A stretch of DNA of 64,000 nucleotides from Erigeron canadensis (GCF_010389155.1 NC_057767.1:24067723-24131722), one strand, 5' to 3'; positions 52,481 to 64,000 are shown, counted from the first letter of the stretch. Made by a program: numbers and translations. Notes: a model not told the origin generated them from the sequence alone.

Positions 52481-52692
52481 CTAATATCTCTGTTCGACCG
52501 AAACCCTAGTTTTCATATCACCCTATACGAGTTGTTTCTGATTTCTCCGGAAGATCAAACATCAGATGAGATTCACGATGCTTAATTCGTTATTTCGATA
52601 TTTCCTTAACAATTTGAAGATTATCCCTCAAATTAGTTTGTGTCGAATTGGGGGTTAGGGAAAAAAAAAGTAAGTAGGGATTGAAGGAAACG

Positions 52693-55600
52693 ATGTCAAG
52701 TGAAGATGAATTATGGGTTCCAATACTAATTAAAAATGCGTATTCACTTCCGTGCCCTCTTCCTCAATGGCCATCTTCTCCTCAAGGTATATTATTTATT
52801 TATTTATTTATTAATTCATTCATTCTTAGTGATTATATATAATGGGGTTTCAGTATACCATTTATCTGTATTATTTATTTATTTATTAATTCATTCAGTC
52901 TTGTGAAACTGTCATAAATTTTCATCACATTTCCGTCTGTCTATGTGTTCAATTCCATGTTCTAGGTTGTTCGTACTTAGCGGTAGAGCCAAGGTTTTTA
53001 TTCTGTTGTCACCGAACAATTTTCATGATATTAACAAGTGTATAATTAAACTACAAAACTCAATTACACTAGTTTGGAGTGCTCAATTACCTTAAAACTA
53101 AATAAATACATAGAAATTGTATTAGAAATATAGAGTTATAGATATTTTGGGGTTTTCATGGCCAAACTTGGCCATCACATAGCTCCTCCACTAATCGTAC
53201 TTCAAGATTTTGTATTTTATCTACTAGCATGATAGCCACGCATTGCAACGGGTGAAGTGGTGAACATGTCATGGTTAAATATAAAATGTGACGCTTGTTG
53301 ATAATATATTGGTTGCGATATGTAAAGGATTTATCATATTGGGGATAAATGTTTCAGATGGTGTCTTACCTTAAAGTCTTAAAATTCTAAATAGGAGTTG
53401 TGGAAATGCTTTATATGAGTATAGATATAGACTAGACTTGGATTTAGGTTCAGACAGGTAAAATTTGTATATTTACTATAAGATTATAAGCCGTGCAATG
53501 CACAGCCCCCCTAAAACGGACACTTCTAATAATTGTGTAGGATATTTGTATTGGGGTCTATCGTGTATAGATTAATGTTGTCTAAAAATGTCTTCAGTTA
53601 ATAAGATAGTTCAATACTTAATTTTTTTAGAAAATGTTACTTGTATATCGTGTACGCTAAAATGTAATAATTGTTGGTATAGGTTTACCCAATATATTAC
53701 TTCTGCTTACACTTAATATCTTTGATTATTACAAACATTTTTAATAGCCTAATATTTATCAGCATTCCTAGTTAAAGTTTTGAGTCACATTCACAAAATC
53801 TACTAAAGGGGAAATAAGTATTAGATTTTTATAAACATAATAATAAAACTTGAAACTATAGTTAACATGCTAAAAAGTTACGTATAGTACGGTTCACTAT
53901 AATCTTTTAAAATATATCACTATTGTAGAATTACGAAAATGATTAATAAGCTTAAATCATATACTTAAAAATGACTTAAAAGTAAGATGCATAGATGTGG
54001 CAAAATTAAAAGTAAATATGAGAGAACAGAAATGATGGATGACTCATGAATTATTTGGTGGATAACTATTTGTTAAAAAAGAAATACAATGTTGAGATGC
54101 AATTCATTGGAGTACATTTATATACATCCAACGTAGTTGATATTTGAGATATTTATTGAATCTATAGATTATTGTTGTATGGATGAGTACCCATTATTTA
54201 TTTGGTCATTACCCTTGTATATTAATGAAATTACTATAGTAAAATTATAATTTAGTTGAATACTGAAGAAAAAAGCAACATTCTGTTATGGTTAATGGTT
54301 TAAATTATGTTATTAAACAATTTATCTAAATTTTATACAGCTAACATATTGAATGAAAATCTAACCATTATATGATCCATTAGGCAAGCATAAAAAATAA
54401 AATACTCCGTAAGAAATATTAAGGTGAGCGATATAAATAACATTGCAACACATGGAAGCTTAATTACCCCCGACTTGTGGTCCTTAATAAAGTCAAAATG
54501 TCGATACAAGACTTCTTTTTTTTTTTTTTTTTAAAGGTGAATTTCGCTGAAAACTTTGTATCGCGATTCGACAGCGAAAAGTCTAGCATACGTTGTCTTA
54601 ACCGGGTCCGCACTAGAGAGCTCTTTTGACGTAGAAATGTCTATTTCAAATACCCGATAGGGGGAAACACACATTTTTAGAATCTGGGACAAACCATCTA
54701 AGGTGCAGCAAGTTTTTCCAGAGGCAAGTCATTTTGGCCACCAATGGCTGCAACAATCACCAATGATCTTGAAAATCGAAAAGTCAATTACCTTCTATCC
54801 CACATATACAACTCGTTGAGTTGCTTGATGATTGTGTCCCATGTCCTATTACACTACCCACCAACTACCCGTGTTGTTCAGAACAAAGTGTAAGTGGCCC
54901 GTACATAGAATTTCCGTATATAGGCTACTTGTGTCTACCAAAATGATATACTTGTATATCATTAACATGATATTACTATGTGCAGAAAGGACTCATTAAT
55001 AACATACATATACAAAGTCCCAATCATCTACGAAACACGCCATCTTTTGCTGTCCTTTGCAACCTCTATATGTCATAAACCAAATACGCTTCTTGTATGC
55101 TGATTCAAGATGAAAGCTTCATAACGACAGGTAGAAAGATGGGCATGTCTCGTAACCATAAGGATCGCATGCCAGGTTCCTGTTTACTATATATCAGAAT
55201 ATGATCGGTTTACCTCTCAAGGTCTCTCCAGTTTTGCTTCTGCACCAGCCTCAACCATAGTTGTCAAAAGCGACGGCGAACTCAAAGCGCAAAGACCCTA
55301 AACGGGGCGAAGACGAGAGGCGCAAAAAAAGCGCACGCCCGGGAAAAAAAAGCGCACCAAAGTAAAAACCAAACCAAATGACATTCAAATTAGCAAATTC
55401 CATCTAAATAACACATAATGCATTAAGCCAAAACAGCTGAAAAAATCTTTTGAGAAAGAAAAAAGAAAAAAATAATTTTAAGAAAACAAAGAAGAAAACT
55501 TGCCTGAAGTTGAAGGAAGAATATGTTGATGAAGGATGATTTGATGTTGATATAATCTGATTGATGATTTGATTTTGACATTTGGAACAATATATAAACG

Positions 55601-58600
55601 TGATGCTATTAATATGCTTGTTGGATAACCAAAGGGTTTTATAGAAAAGAGGAGTCTGCCGCCTAAATTCTTAGTGGGCCTGGGCCTAGGTTTTCAGGTG
55701 GGAACCTCTTGCCTCGCCCTCGCCTCGCGCCTAGGCGGCCTGGGCGCTCGCTTTTAACAACAATGGCCTCAACCTCAAATCGCCTTTGAGCCTCTTCTGA
55801 TGCATCGGCTTCTGCCTTAAAATCTAGCTCTGTAGTCATAAATAAAAAACAAAATGTGTTTAAATTCCCTTTATAAAGCTCACCGCTTGTGTGTTACATC
55901 AACAATAAAAATAGAGCTATAACTGAATTCAGATGAGAAACTCAAAGCAATTAAAAAAAAACAGAGATACTGGTATTTTTATAGCCAATTTTTCAGCAAA
56001 AATCGGCCCAAAATGAATTCGTAGCAGAAAGCATATTGAATTACACCGTATGTACAGATGATCTACGTTGACAGTTAATGTTACGTAAAAGCTTTCTTGT
56101 TTCTTTCAAAAACATTGTTAACAAAGTTATATATAAACATATTCATCCCAAACATCATTCACTTGAAGCATATGTTCTTAGAAGGTACAACTATATTAGT
56201 ATATTACAGCGGGCTGCAGAAAAAAACAGCAACAAAACAACATTCGCAGAAAATCTGCAGCAAAAACAGCAATAGAAACAACATTCACAGCAACTAAACA
56301 GCAATAGAAGAAAAAAAAACATCAATCTGCAGCAAAAACAACAATTACAGGAAATCTGCAGCAAAAAGAGCAACAAAAACAGCATTTGCGGGAACTAAAG
56401 AACAACATCAGCAACTAAACACCAATTGTGCATCATAAGCCAGAAAAAAACAGCAACTAAACAGCAAAATTAGCAACAAAAACAGGAATTTTGCATCCAA
56501 TAACAGCAATAAAACCGAATGTAAGCAGTAAAAAATGGCAAAAAAACATCGTTTCTTTCTTTAAATTAACCATGATAAAAGAAGTTACAATATACAACTA
56601 TGTGTACGCACTATCTTCGGTCCATAAATGCAAGAATCCTAAGACGACATATATTAATGAGGTTAGTATGAACAATGGACCTTTATGTACTATAAAACCA
56701 TTCATTGTACTAAAATGGAATATCTTCTGAATGCCCTCTAATGGGACATCTTAAAAATGTGTATAGTGTATTTTCACGCTATATAATAAACCAAGTGTCC
56801 TTAACCACTATATCTATATAATAATCACCTTAATTTGATTGTAATATACTAATATTAATAACTTTATGTTGAAAAACATAATAGGCATTAGCCCACATAA
56901 ATCAAGGATATAATAAGAAAAAAAAAGCTTACCATTGATCGGTAATATCTACTTACTACAAAGTACAATATCAAAATTGAAACACCATCTTCTTTATAAC
57001 TATCACAAACCAATAATAGCACCTTTCTCATGAACAATAAAATCAAGTAATAAAAAGAAAATGAGAGTATATAAGCAAAACATATATCAGGATTACCAAC
57101 TAAATTGATTCCACAGAGTGTTGTAAAATATAGTATGACTATTTGATCAGAACAGTAAAAAGGAAAGGAAATATGAGATAACAGTGGAAAATGAACTTGG
57201 ATATAATTACCATTTATCCATTCTTTTGGTACACCGAAAAATAGGTCACCAAGTTAGTTGATAATCCCATATCCAAAATGCAAACCCATGTGACAACAAA
57301 ATCGTAACCACTAATTGTATATTACAGTAGTATATAAAAAAATTCAAGAAACATACCTTTAGGTGGGTGACGTTGATTTTAAATAGCATTAACAATTAAC
57401 TACAAGCCATTCACAAATCTAAAATACATACCTGTAAATCTTAATCTTGATTCCATATATATCAATTTAGGTTTTTGAGAAAGGAGCTAGATATTTGCTT
57501 TTTCTATGAACAAGAGAGAAAGTAGCAGCAACAGCAGCAGAATAACAATAGTAGGTAGATATGAGGACATGATTAAGCTTGGTTACGCCATCCTAGAGTT
57601 TTTCCCCTCACTACGCAATACACAGATCAAATGTCATAAGACTCCACCATTATCAAACTTCTGCCGGAAATAGCCAAATTTAGTTTTGAGAGAATCAAAC
57701 GAAAAGAGAATACCGACATGTGCAAACAAATAAATAGCTTGTGTGAAGGGTATAGGCCAACAACAAACACACATTTTTCCCATCATAGAAAAGGGAAACC
57801 AATGTCAGCCAAATGGGCATATCAAAATTTTTGGATAGGTTGGAGCATATTAACCATGACATTAGTCATAACTGACATTGAAGGATTTGAGTAGGTGATT
57901 CCGATCATTTTTTTTCTCATAATCCTTCTTTGTCTTGTCGAGCTCTAATTCTACCAAACAAAACACAGAGAAAAGTGTCAAGCACACCCATTTGGAGCAA
58001 CTTCCTTGTCTATAGGTATAGGTTCATTCGGCCTACGTTCTATATTTAATCGCTAAAAGTCACCCAAATCATATATCGAATGCATCAAGCCTGCTCTACC
58101 ATTTTATTCATAACTTGGAGATTATGGTTGAAAACTTAAAACCACAAGTTTTGCATAATATTTGGCACACTATATTCATGTAAAAACCTCTAAAAAAACA
58201 ATGGACAAAAAGATTTACGGGAATATTTGTGACTTTGTGTTCAATTAAATCCAATTAGACCAGTAACCCAACTGCCCCATTTTGTCATTTTTAGTGGATA
58301 GAATTACATATATCAAGTAGAAAGTGAAAAACAATTTACCTTTACACAGGATACACCACTGCGACGAACAACATCATCTTTGTCATGGCCTAGAAACTAA
58401 AAAAAAAAAAAACAATTTACCTTTGTACAATCATCTTTGTTCTTCAAGAATGAAGATCATCACCACCAAATCAGTGGTGACTTGAAGAAGATTGGGTAAA
58501 AAAAAAAAGCAGTGGGAGAAACAGTCACCAATTATTTGCCCCTACGTGTCAATTTTTTTTGGTTGTTACAGTAATTTAGTGTTCTTTCTTATAATATAGG

Positions 58601-60102
58601 TAGATAGATATGTTTCTTGTTAGCTTTTGTTATAGCCTGTTGTATCATAATGCTTAATAAAAATCATCCAATATCATATTTGATTTATCGACTTTGTTAT
58701 TGTGCATCAGGTGGTTTCGCTACTGGAATAATAAACATTGGAGAATTGGAGATTGCCATGGTTAAAAAGTTTGAATATATAAGCTGTTACTTCCCACCTG
58801 CTACTTCTTTTTTGCCTTCGCTTAGTTCTGGTGGTGGTTTCTGCTTTTTTAAACCGGTATCCATACCCGATGGCTTCTGCGTCCTTGGTCATTCTTCTAT
58901 GCCACGCGTCAATCAACAACTGAAAAGTGGTTACAGTATTGTTGTCCGTGATGCCCGAACCAAAACCAACGTTAACACTAACACTAATTCCCCTCCTCCT
59001 TTAAAGTTCCCCATCACTTACATGTTGAAGTTTCTCGACCACTTGCTTTACGTGCGGGTACCGCTACCTCCAGAGGGTTATCAAGCTATGGGATATGTGG
59101 TTACCACTTCTTGTGTTGGACCTGAACTTGATGAAGTTGTTTGTGTGCGGGACGATCTTGTTTTTCGTTATGAAACAGGGAAAAATGATCCAAATCCTTT
59201 CTTTAAAACTGTAGTTGTTGGCGTCAGTCACCATTTCAAAGTTCGCGATCCAGATGATAGAGATCCAGAAGTGTATGTTTGTTGCTTGAGAAATTTGAAT
59301 CCCAATCTTGAAGCAATGCCGAATCTGGAGCAACTAGAGGCGTTAATTGATCATTATGGGCCCACGGTTTACTACCATCCCGACGAGGTTTACTTACCGT
59401 CATCAGTTACCTGGTTACAACAGACCTCAACGAACGTCTAATGGGAAATCCGGCAGCCAAAAGGACGGTGGCTATTCTTTTAATTCACCCCCACAGGATG
59501 CCATCAAACATGGCAATCTTGAAAGTTCAGAACTTTATGTTGTCGTTAAACCGGCTTTAGGTGGTACTTTCACTGACATTGATATGTGGGTATTTTTTCC
59601 TTATAAAGGTCCAGAAACATTTACAGTGAAGCTATCTAACATCAACTTGTACAATGTCGACGAACACGTGGGCCACTGGGAACATTTCACACTCCGGATA
59701 AACAACTTTGACGGTCAACTTTGGAGCGTATACTTCTCAGGGCATAATGGAAACAGTAAATGGGTTGATGTTGGTAATTTAGAGTTTACCCAAGGAACAA
59801 ATAAGCCCATTGTTTATTCAGCCAAATGGGGGCATACGACTTTCGCGTATAGTGGGACGTACATTCAAGGGTTCCCAAAGCTTGGGATAGGAATGAAGAA
59901 GGATGTTAAAAAAAGTGACCTGTTTATAGATGCAAGCAAAAAGTATCAAATTATTTCAGCAGGGTATCTTGGAGGTGTTGTGGCAGAGCCGTTTTGGTTG
60001 CATTATATGAAGGAATGGGGGCCAGAGAGCGTATTTTACGATATGCGATTCAAGCTTGAAAAGATAATCAGTCATGTGCCGTTCTTGTACAATCAAACAT
60101 GA
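52693..60102 (+). CDS. DUF946 / Vps62-family protein, two exons, apparent frameshift
   Basis: Exon 1 (52693-52786) encodes MSSEDELWVPILIKNAYSLP followed by CPLPQWPSSPQ; donor CAAG|GTATAT. Exon 2 starts at 58711 after GCATCAG and continues in frame with GGFATGIINIGELEI. The join rebuilds the family start PLPQWP-x-GFA-x-G-x-I-x-LG-x-E. Family blocks follow: FFKPVSIPDGFCVLGHSSMP, PPEGYQAMGYVVTTS, LDEVVCVRDDL, MPNLEQLEALIDHYGPTVYY, HPDEVYLPSSVTW, then ALGGTFTDIDMWVFFPYKGP, EHVGHWEHFTLRINNFDGQL, WGHTTFAYSG and GVVAEPFWLHYMKEWGP. Vps62-like proteins are plant proteins of poorly defined role. Oddities: one extra base between about 59412 and 59435 shifts the frame (the first frame stops at 59439-59441, the second runs to the TGA at 60100-60102), and the C terminus ends about 40 residues earlier than usual. 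So it is either a recent pseudogene or has a sequencing error. The intron (52787-58710) is 5.9 kb and repeat-laden. Confidence 0.8.
53222..53510 (-). other. Possible Helitron-like 3' ends in the Vps62 intron
   Basis: On the minus strand CCCGTTGCAATGCGTGGCTA then TCATGCTAGTA (53224-53253) has a small GC-rich hairpin shortly before CTAG|T, the layout of a Helitron 3' end. A second GC hairpin, GTGCATTGCAC, lies near 53493-53503. Neither 5' end was found. Confidence 0.35.
54511..54670 (-). mobile_element. tRNA-derived SINE, 5'-truncated copy 3
   Basis: The T-run at 54511-54533 and body GGTGAATTTCGCTGAAAACT through GAGAGCTC to TTTCAAATACCCGATAGGGG match the SINE at 4783-5116. The tRNA-like head is missing. 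It lies in the Vps62 intron. Confidence 0.8.
55248..55256. repeat. Target duplication GCCTCAACC (left)
   Basis: Repeats exactly at 55766-55774 on the other side of the small MULE-type element. Confidence 0.8.
55257..55765. mobile_element. Small non-autonomous MULE-type element
   Basis: About 509 bases. The left end ATAGTTGTCAAAAGCG and right end (minus strand) ATTGTTGTTAAAAGCG pair at 14 of 16 positions. A 9-bp duplication GCCTCAACC flanks it (55248-55256 and 55766-55774), typical of MULE transposition. The ends are CG-rich (GGCGAGAGGCGC, GCGCCTAGGCGGCC) and the middle is AT-rich and non-coding. A partial relative lies at 12566-12675 in the 14-3-3 gene. Confidence 0.8.
56215..56545. repeat. 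Cryptic CAGCAA / AACAGCA-rich tract
   Basis: CTGCAGCAAAAACAGCAATA and variants (CAGCAACTAAACAGCAA, GCAACAAAAACAG) recur irregularly for 330 bases. All frames open because of the composition; the short ORFs here are not supported as genes. Confidence 0.8.
56546..58339. other. Rest of the Vps62-like intron
   Basis: No conserved plus-strand coding sequence. On the minus strand at about 57520-57440 a leader-like stretch runs into ATGGAATCAAGATTAAGATT and a donor-like CAG|GTATGT, which could be an alternative first exon of the minus-strand gene. Further donor-like ends occur near 57355, 57210 and 56930, but I could not assemble a consistent frame. Confidence 0.35.
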
Positions 60103-60535
60103 GAATGAGGAACTCATTTGATGGCTGTATATGTGTGTTAATTATCTGGTTTGTAATTATTAGTTTTATCTAGTTTGTTGAGTTATAGAGGTTTTCTGTA
60201 ATTCCTGTTTTAGATAGTTCTGTCGATCTTTAGAAGAAAGTTACAGAAATATTCTTAGAAAGTTACATGTTTACAGAATTACAGTAAGAAATTTGGATTT
60301 TCACATGGTAGTTAATTTTTTGGTCTCCACTTTGCTATCGGTGTGTTTGGATGGAGTTATTGGTCATATTAGAAGTCTATTTGTATCTGACACTAATAAG
60401 TTGAACCTCCATAAGTTTATGCCAAATGACAAAGTGTCAAATTAACTTACAAAGCAATCAGGGATTACACGAACACGAAAGGACTTGAACATAATGTGGA
60501 GTCAATAATGGTGTGGGTTTTAATGTAATTCTTAC
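60103..60535. other. 3' region of the Vps62-like gene
   Basis: T-rich DNA after the stop at 60100-60102, plausibly the 3' UTR and poly(A) region. Exon A of the minus-strand gene begins beyond it. Nothing else seen. Confidence 0.5.
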
Positions 60536-60784
60536 CAGAAGCAGAGCACTTATCAGTTGTTGCTGATGAATTTGCTGCAGGGTTCAGATTCTCATCCATG
60601 GTACGCCTGAACCCACTTTCGCTTCAGAACTTTTCGACAACTTAAGAAAGACAACTTAGACCATAATTAGCATAGCCATATACGTTTGTTACCATGACAC
60701 TCTTTATAGTAAATAATACAACATATATGCAAACGAGGTTTACACCTCCTATCTATTCTTAAAGGACGTCATGTTGGTTATCAG

Positions 60785-61253
60785 TGTTGGATATTTTAGT
60801 GTAATTAGGTTAACTTGTTTGATTAGTATTGTCATAATAATACATCATATAGGATTGGTGGTGCGGAGTGCACGCCTATTTGAATTTATTATGACCTTAG
60901 GGGCTACGTGGGTCCGGAGGCAGCGCCCCTGGGAGCGGGGTCCAAGGGAGGTAGCCCCTGGCTGGGGTCGAGCTGAGGGACCAAATGTGGCAACTCGAAA
61001 TTCCTAGCAATAACTGCCCTTTTGTTGATAAAAAAATATCCCGTAACAGAATTGATCATTCGATTCTTTTTCTTTCTTCTTTCTGGTTCTATTTTCTCTC
61101 AAACACAAACGCATAGAAAATTCTTAATCTTTGATTGTATCCGATTGAATAGTTTGGGTGAACCGCCAAATTGATTCAATCTGAAAGCGATCACATGCCT
61201 TCAAAGATTGTTTATATCCGGTTATCTGTTTGTTATCTCGAATTTCCCCAACA
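60785..61253. mobile_element. Solo LTR, 469 bp
   Basis: Starts TGTTGGATATTTTAGTGTAA and ends CGAATTTCCCCAACA, so it has TG...CA boundaries with the 6-bp inverted TGTTGG/CCAACA. The flanks ATCAG (60780-60784) and ATAAG (61254-61258) agree at four of five positions, as a worn 5-bp target duplication. It carries the GC-rich GGAGGCAGCGCCCCTGGGAG / AGCCCCTGGCTGGGG box seen inverted in the Copia leader at 40236-40320. No internal domain or second LTR nearby. Confidence 0.7.
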
Positions 61254-62079
61254 ATAAGTTGCTAAGCTTTCAGATTTCCCTGTGTCAACATTTAGTCATT
61301 TATAGATTGGCCATCACTATGTGAATCCACGTGTTTATGAGGAAGAAAATGACCAGGTCGACTGACCGGGCTGGGTAGATGGTCGAGACAGACATTTTTA
61401 GCATGTGTCAATAACGACTTAACCAGTTTGTTGTCTTTTTAATTACGTGAATAGCTAGTGTATTAAATAATTTCACATTTTCTTATTGTTTTGAATAATC
61501 TACTAAGTTGGCTAAAGATTGGGATAACTAGCTCTTTAGGAGGCCCGTTTGTTCTATTTTGCTTTTAGCTAAGATGCTCAATTTGACCTATTCACCCTTT
61601 GGAGTAAATTGCTACCTCTAGGCAAAAGAAACAATAAATGTTTTTCATCAAGTAAAAAGGATGAAATAGTATATTTGACATGATCTAAAAAGGAATAAAA
61701 AAGTACGATAGCTTGGAAGAGTCAAACAGAAAAATGCGCAAGTGTTTTAAGCAAAAAACCCTAGAAAATATGAAATTGTTATCATTTACACAATATTATT
61801 TAATAAAGTATTATTAGATTTATAAACGATTACTTTAATTATTTATTAAATTTTTTTCATTTTAAGTAAATGTTTCATTAATAAAGAATTTGTGAAATCA
61901 TATACCATTCTTTCTATGAGTTATTCTTATGTTGATGTTGTACAGAACATATAAATGAAAAAAATATTATCAGTTGTTATATTTTATTTTTAACCAATAA
62001 TTATTTTAATTAAGTGTACGGTTTAATCTAATATTCATTATAAAATTGTTATCAATTGTTCTCTTTAATTTAATAATAA
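61254..62079. other. Intergenic, no gene seen
   Basis: No conserved coding segment, RNA gene or clear repeat recognised. Confidence 0.55.
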
Positions 62080-63174
62080 CTAGATTTTAGACCCGTATCC
62101 AACACTGGACACGCGGTTTATGATATTATTAATATCAGATCTTTATACATTTATGTCATAAAAGCTTATAATTTTAAAGATATACGGTTCTAAGAGTTAG
62201 ATTTTGCAAGTTGTAGTACAATAATCGCAGGTTCGTCGTTGTCATTATTAGCTGAGACATATTGATGGAATTGTTTGTCGTAGTCATTTCACAAGGCACA
62301 TGCTATAATAATTTCTCTATTATAAATTTTTTTTGAAATCAATTGTACTCATAATGGAATATTATTATGAAAGATAATTAAGAATTAAAATATAAACATA
62401 CTTGTGAACCTATACTTGACATTCAACTATATGTATTTGATCATGAAATAGACCCATAACACGAATAGGTTTATTTTCAATCACCTGTCATGTGATAGTT
62501 AGATAACAATTAGAATTGTTTTTCATATTCTTTGATAACAATTAATACTCTTGATTTAAATGACAATTGTAATTTTAAACATTAATATGCAAAACTAATA
62601 TATATATATATATATATAAAAGGAAAAAATTACGTACTTTTTTTTGAGTGAGAGATAGAATGAATATTGAATGAAGTTCATATTGATTTAGTTTTAGTAT
62701 TCAAGTAACACTCTGTTGTAAATCGTGTTTTGTTATGTGATCAGCCCATGTTGAAATTGATCCGTATTTTGAAATTGAGCGGAGCGATTTTATTAGTTAA
62801 GAAATCATTATGTTTTGAAATAATTGTATTTAGATAATATTACATATGTTGAAATTATTTTAATTAATTAAATGATTGTAAATTTTAAAAAACTTTTCTC
62901 AAGTTAATGGATTAAAATAAATATAAACTAAGTACTTAGGGCTAAAAAGTATAAATTGTTGATAGAAAACAAAAATGTGTAAATTAATGACATTTTTTGT
63001 ACAAATTAATATAAATACTAATATAATAATATATTTAGATAATTATTATTAGGATTTTTAATTTATAGTTAATCTAAATGATGACATAAGCGAAAGTTAA
63101 TTTGATAAAATTGAGCGATTTGATTGGTTAATAAGTCATTAGTTCAATTGTCTTATAGTATATATATATAAAGA
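62080..63174 (-). mobile_element. Non-autonomous Helitron-like element
   Basis: Read on the minus strand, it begins A|TCTTTATATATATATACTAT at 63174 and ends with a GC hairpin (CCGCGTGTCCA gtg TTGGATACGGG) then TCTAAAATCTAG|T at 62080. This is the plant Helitron plan: 5' TC, a hairpin about 10 bases before a 3' CTAG, and insertion between A and T without target duplication. The ~1.1 kb interior is AT-rich with no Rep/helicase coding. Confidence 0.65.
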
Positions 63175-63423
63175 TTAAGATTAAGATAAAGATTTCAAAA
63201 CCCGTTAAATATTACACAATTCCACCATGGTAAAGTCTACCATACGCTAACAAATATTGTTGCCCTATCAAAACACGGTTATCTCTAATCTATAATTGAA
63301 AATACGAAAAACACGATTATTTAAGGAAATATGGAAATAATTTGGAAGGTGATCTTTACACAAGTATATGTATTATATGATTGTATTATATAATTGTACT
63401 ATACAACTGTATAATGTATACAA
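63175..63423. other. AT-rich spacer
   Basis: No features recognised apart from the ATTGTACTATA / ACAACTGTATA phrases at 63395-63412, which recur at 63960-63995. Confidence 0.5.
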
Positions 63424-63942
63424 TGTTGTGTATGGTAAAAGGTGTTGTCTAAGGATTATTTCTCAAATAATATTTTATTCCTATCTACTCATACATAACT
63501 ATTCACCAAACTAAACACTTTTTTTTTTGTTATGGAAATGATTTCCAACCTTCAAAGAATTTATCCTACTTATATAAATTTCTTCACAAGAAAATTATTT
63601 CTACCTACTCAATTGTAGAACTCTACAAATACCACTCTAAAAAAGTTCTTTTACCACAACACATTGTATATACATTCCGAATATGTCTCATGTTGGAACT
63701 CTAATGTATTCTTGTAACTGCTTTCACCATTCCTTCCCTGGACGGTTCTTCTTTCCTCGTTGCCGCTACTGTCACAACAAGAAACAACACTTCACACGCT
63801 GTTTATTGTCCTTGTCGCATTATGCGGACATCCATCTAGTAAATCAACATTTCTGAGACTAAAACTATCTTCTAAAAAAAATATCCTATATTCTAAAAAT
63901 GATTTTTTGTAGATACTATACTTATTTTTGCCATACACAACA
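63424..63942. mobile_element. Short element with 12-bp perfect inverted ends
   Basis: 519 bases from TGTTGTGTATGG to CCATACACAACA; just inside, GTAAAA pairs loosely with TTTTTG. The flanking sequences on both sides share TATAATTGTACTATACAACTG-like text, so the inserted target may itself be a repeat. No coding capacity. Superfamily unknown. Confidence 0.55.
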
Positions 63943-64000
63943 ATATATATATTATATAATTGTACTATATGATTGTACTATACAACTGTATACAATATTA

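Larger units (their letters stand above)
55217..60599 (-). pseudogene. Unrecognised minus-strand gene: exon pieces interleaved with the Vps62-like gene
   Basis: Three exon-like pieces. Exon A, 60599-60536: ATG in CCATGG context, MDENLNPAANSSATTDKC..., donor CTG|GTAAGAA. Exon B, 58389-58340: acceptor TTTCTAG, HDKDDVVRRSGVSCVK, donor AAAG|GTAAAT. The A-B phase fits (1+2 bases). A last exon, 55829-55217: acceptor GACTACAG, LDFKAEADASEEAQRRFEVE, and after removal of the element at 55257-55765 plus one target copy the frame continues AGAEAKLERP to a TGA at 55219-55217. At least one middle exon is needed to join B to the last exon (phase mismatch); I could not fix it. That A and B belong with the last exon is inference from strand and order. 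I do not recognise the family. The insertion in coding sequence suggests this allele is broken. Confidence 0.4.

Noticed and set aside
51423..52484. Small membrane proteins encoded by Phe/Ile-rich open frames
   Set aside because: They lie in T-rich tandem repeats; hydrophobicity follows from base composition and no conserved motif is present.
56078..56385. Cys/Leu- or Gln/Asn-rich ORFs in the CAGCAA tract
   Set aside because: All six frames open because of the repeat composition.
59390..59432. A mini-intron to restore the Vps62-like frame
   Set aside because: The only GT...CAG pair there would make an intron of under 40 bases, shorter than plant introns.

Overview
The window is AT-rich nuclear DNA of a flowering plant. 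The grounds are GT-AG spliced genes, plant-type Copia, PIF/Harbinger, MULE and Helitron transposons, tRNA-derived SINEs, and a chloroplast trnI fragment lodged in the chromosome. The mix of repeats would fit a eudicot, perhaps Asteraceae, but that is an impression and not shown by the sequence. Only two or three host genes are visible; most of the window is transposon-derived or shows nothing I can name.

Layout. 1-9,363: AT-rich intergenic DNA with two copies of a tRNA-derived SINE. 9,364-9,640: a plastid-derived fragment with the 5' exon of trnI-GAU. 10,794-15,727 (-): a complete four-exon 14-3-3 gene, with an old ~370 bp tandem duplication behind its promoter. 18,041-28,043: a transposon district dominated by an 8.3 kb MULE-like element (19,758-28,035) with an exact 8 bp target duplication, imperfect terminal inverted repeats, GACGTC-centred palindromes inside both ends, and two converging genes: a FAR1/MULE transposase joined to an OTU-type cysteine protease, and a five-exon gene resembling the plant Ptta/En/Spm (Transposase_24) family.

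30,181-46,260 is a nest of broken elements: a SANT/NAM-like pseudogene, a 5' Copia fragment on the minus strand, a PIF/Harbinger transposase pseudogene split in mid-codon by a 6.8 kb Copia element with both LTRs, and a LINE endonuclease remnant. 46,436-48,209 is a long inverted repeat made of two decayed copies of a poly(A)-binding-protein gene segment, next to a MITE.

52,693-60,102 (+) holds a DUF946/Vps62-family gene with a 5.9 kb intron and one apparent frameshift. Exons of an unrecognised minus-strand gene are interleaved with it (60,599 down to 55,217); a small MULE-type element interrupts its last visible exon. The right flank carries a solo LTR, a non-autonomous Helitron and a small TIR element.

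How the parts relate: the host genes are unrelated housekeeping-type functions. The most coherent system is the two-gene MULE, whose convergent layout recalls maize MuDR (mudrA/mudrB) but with different protein content.
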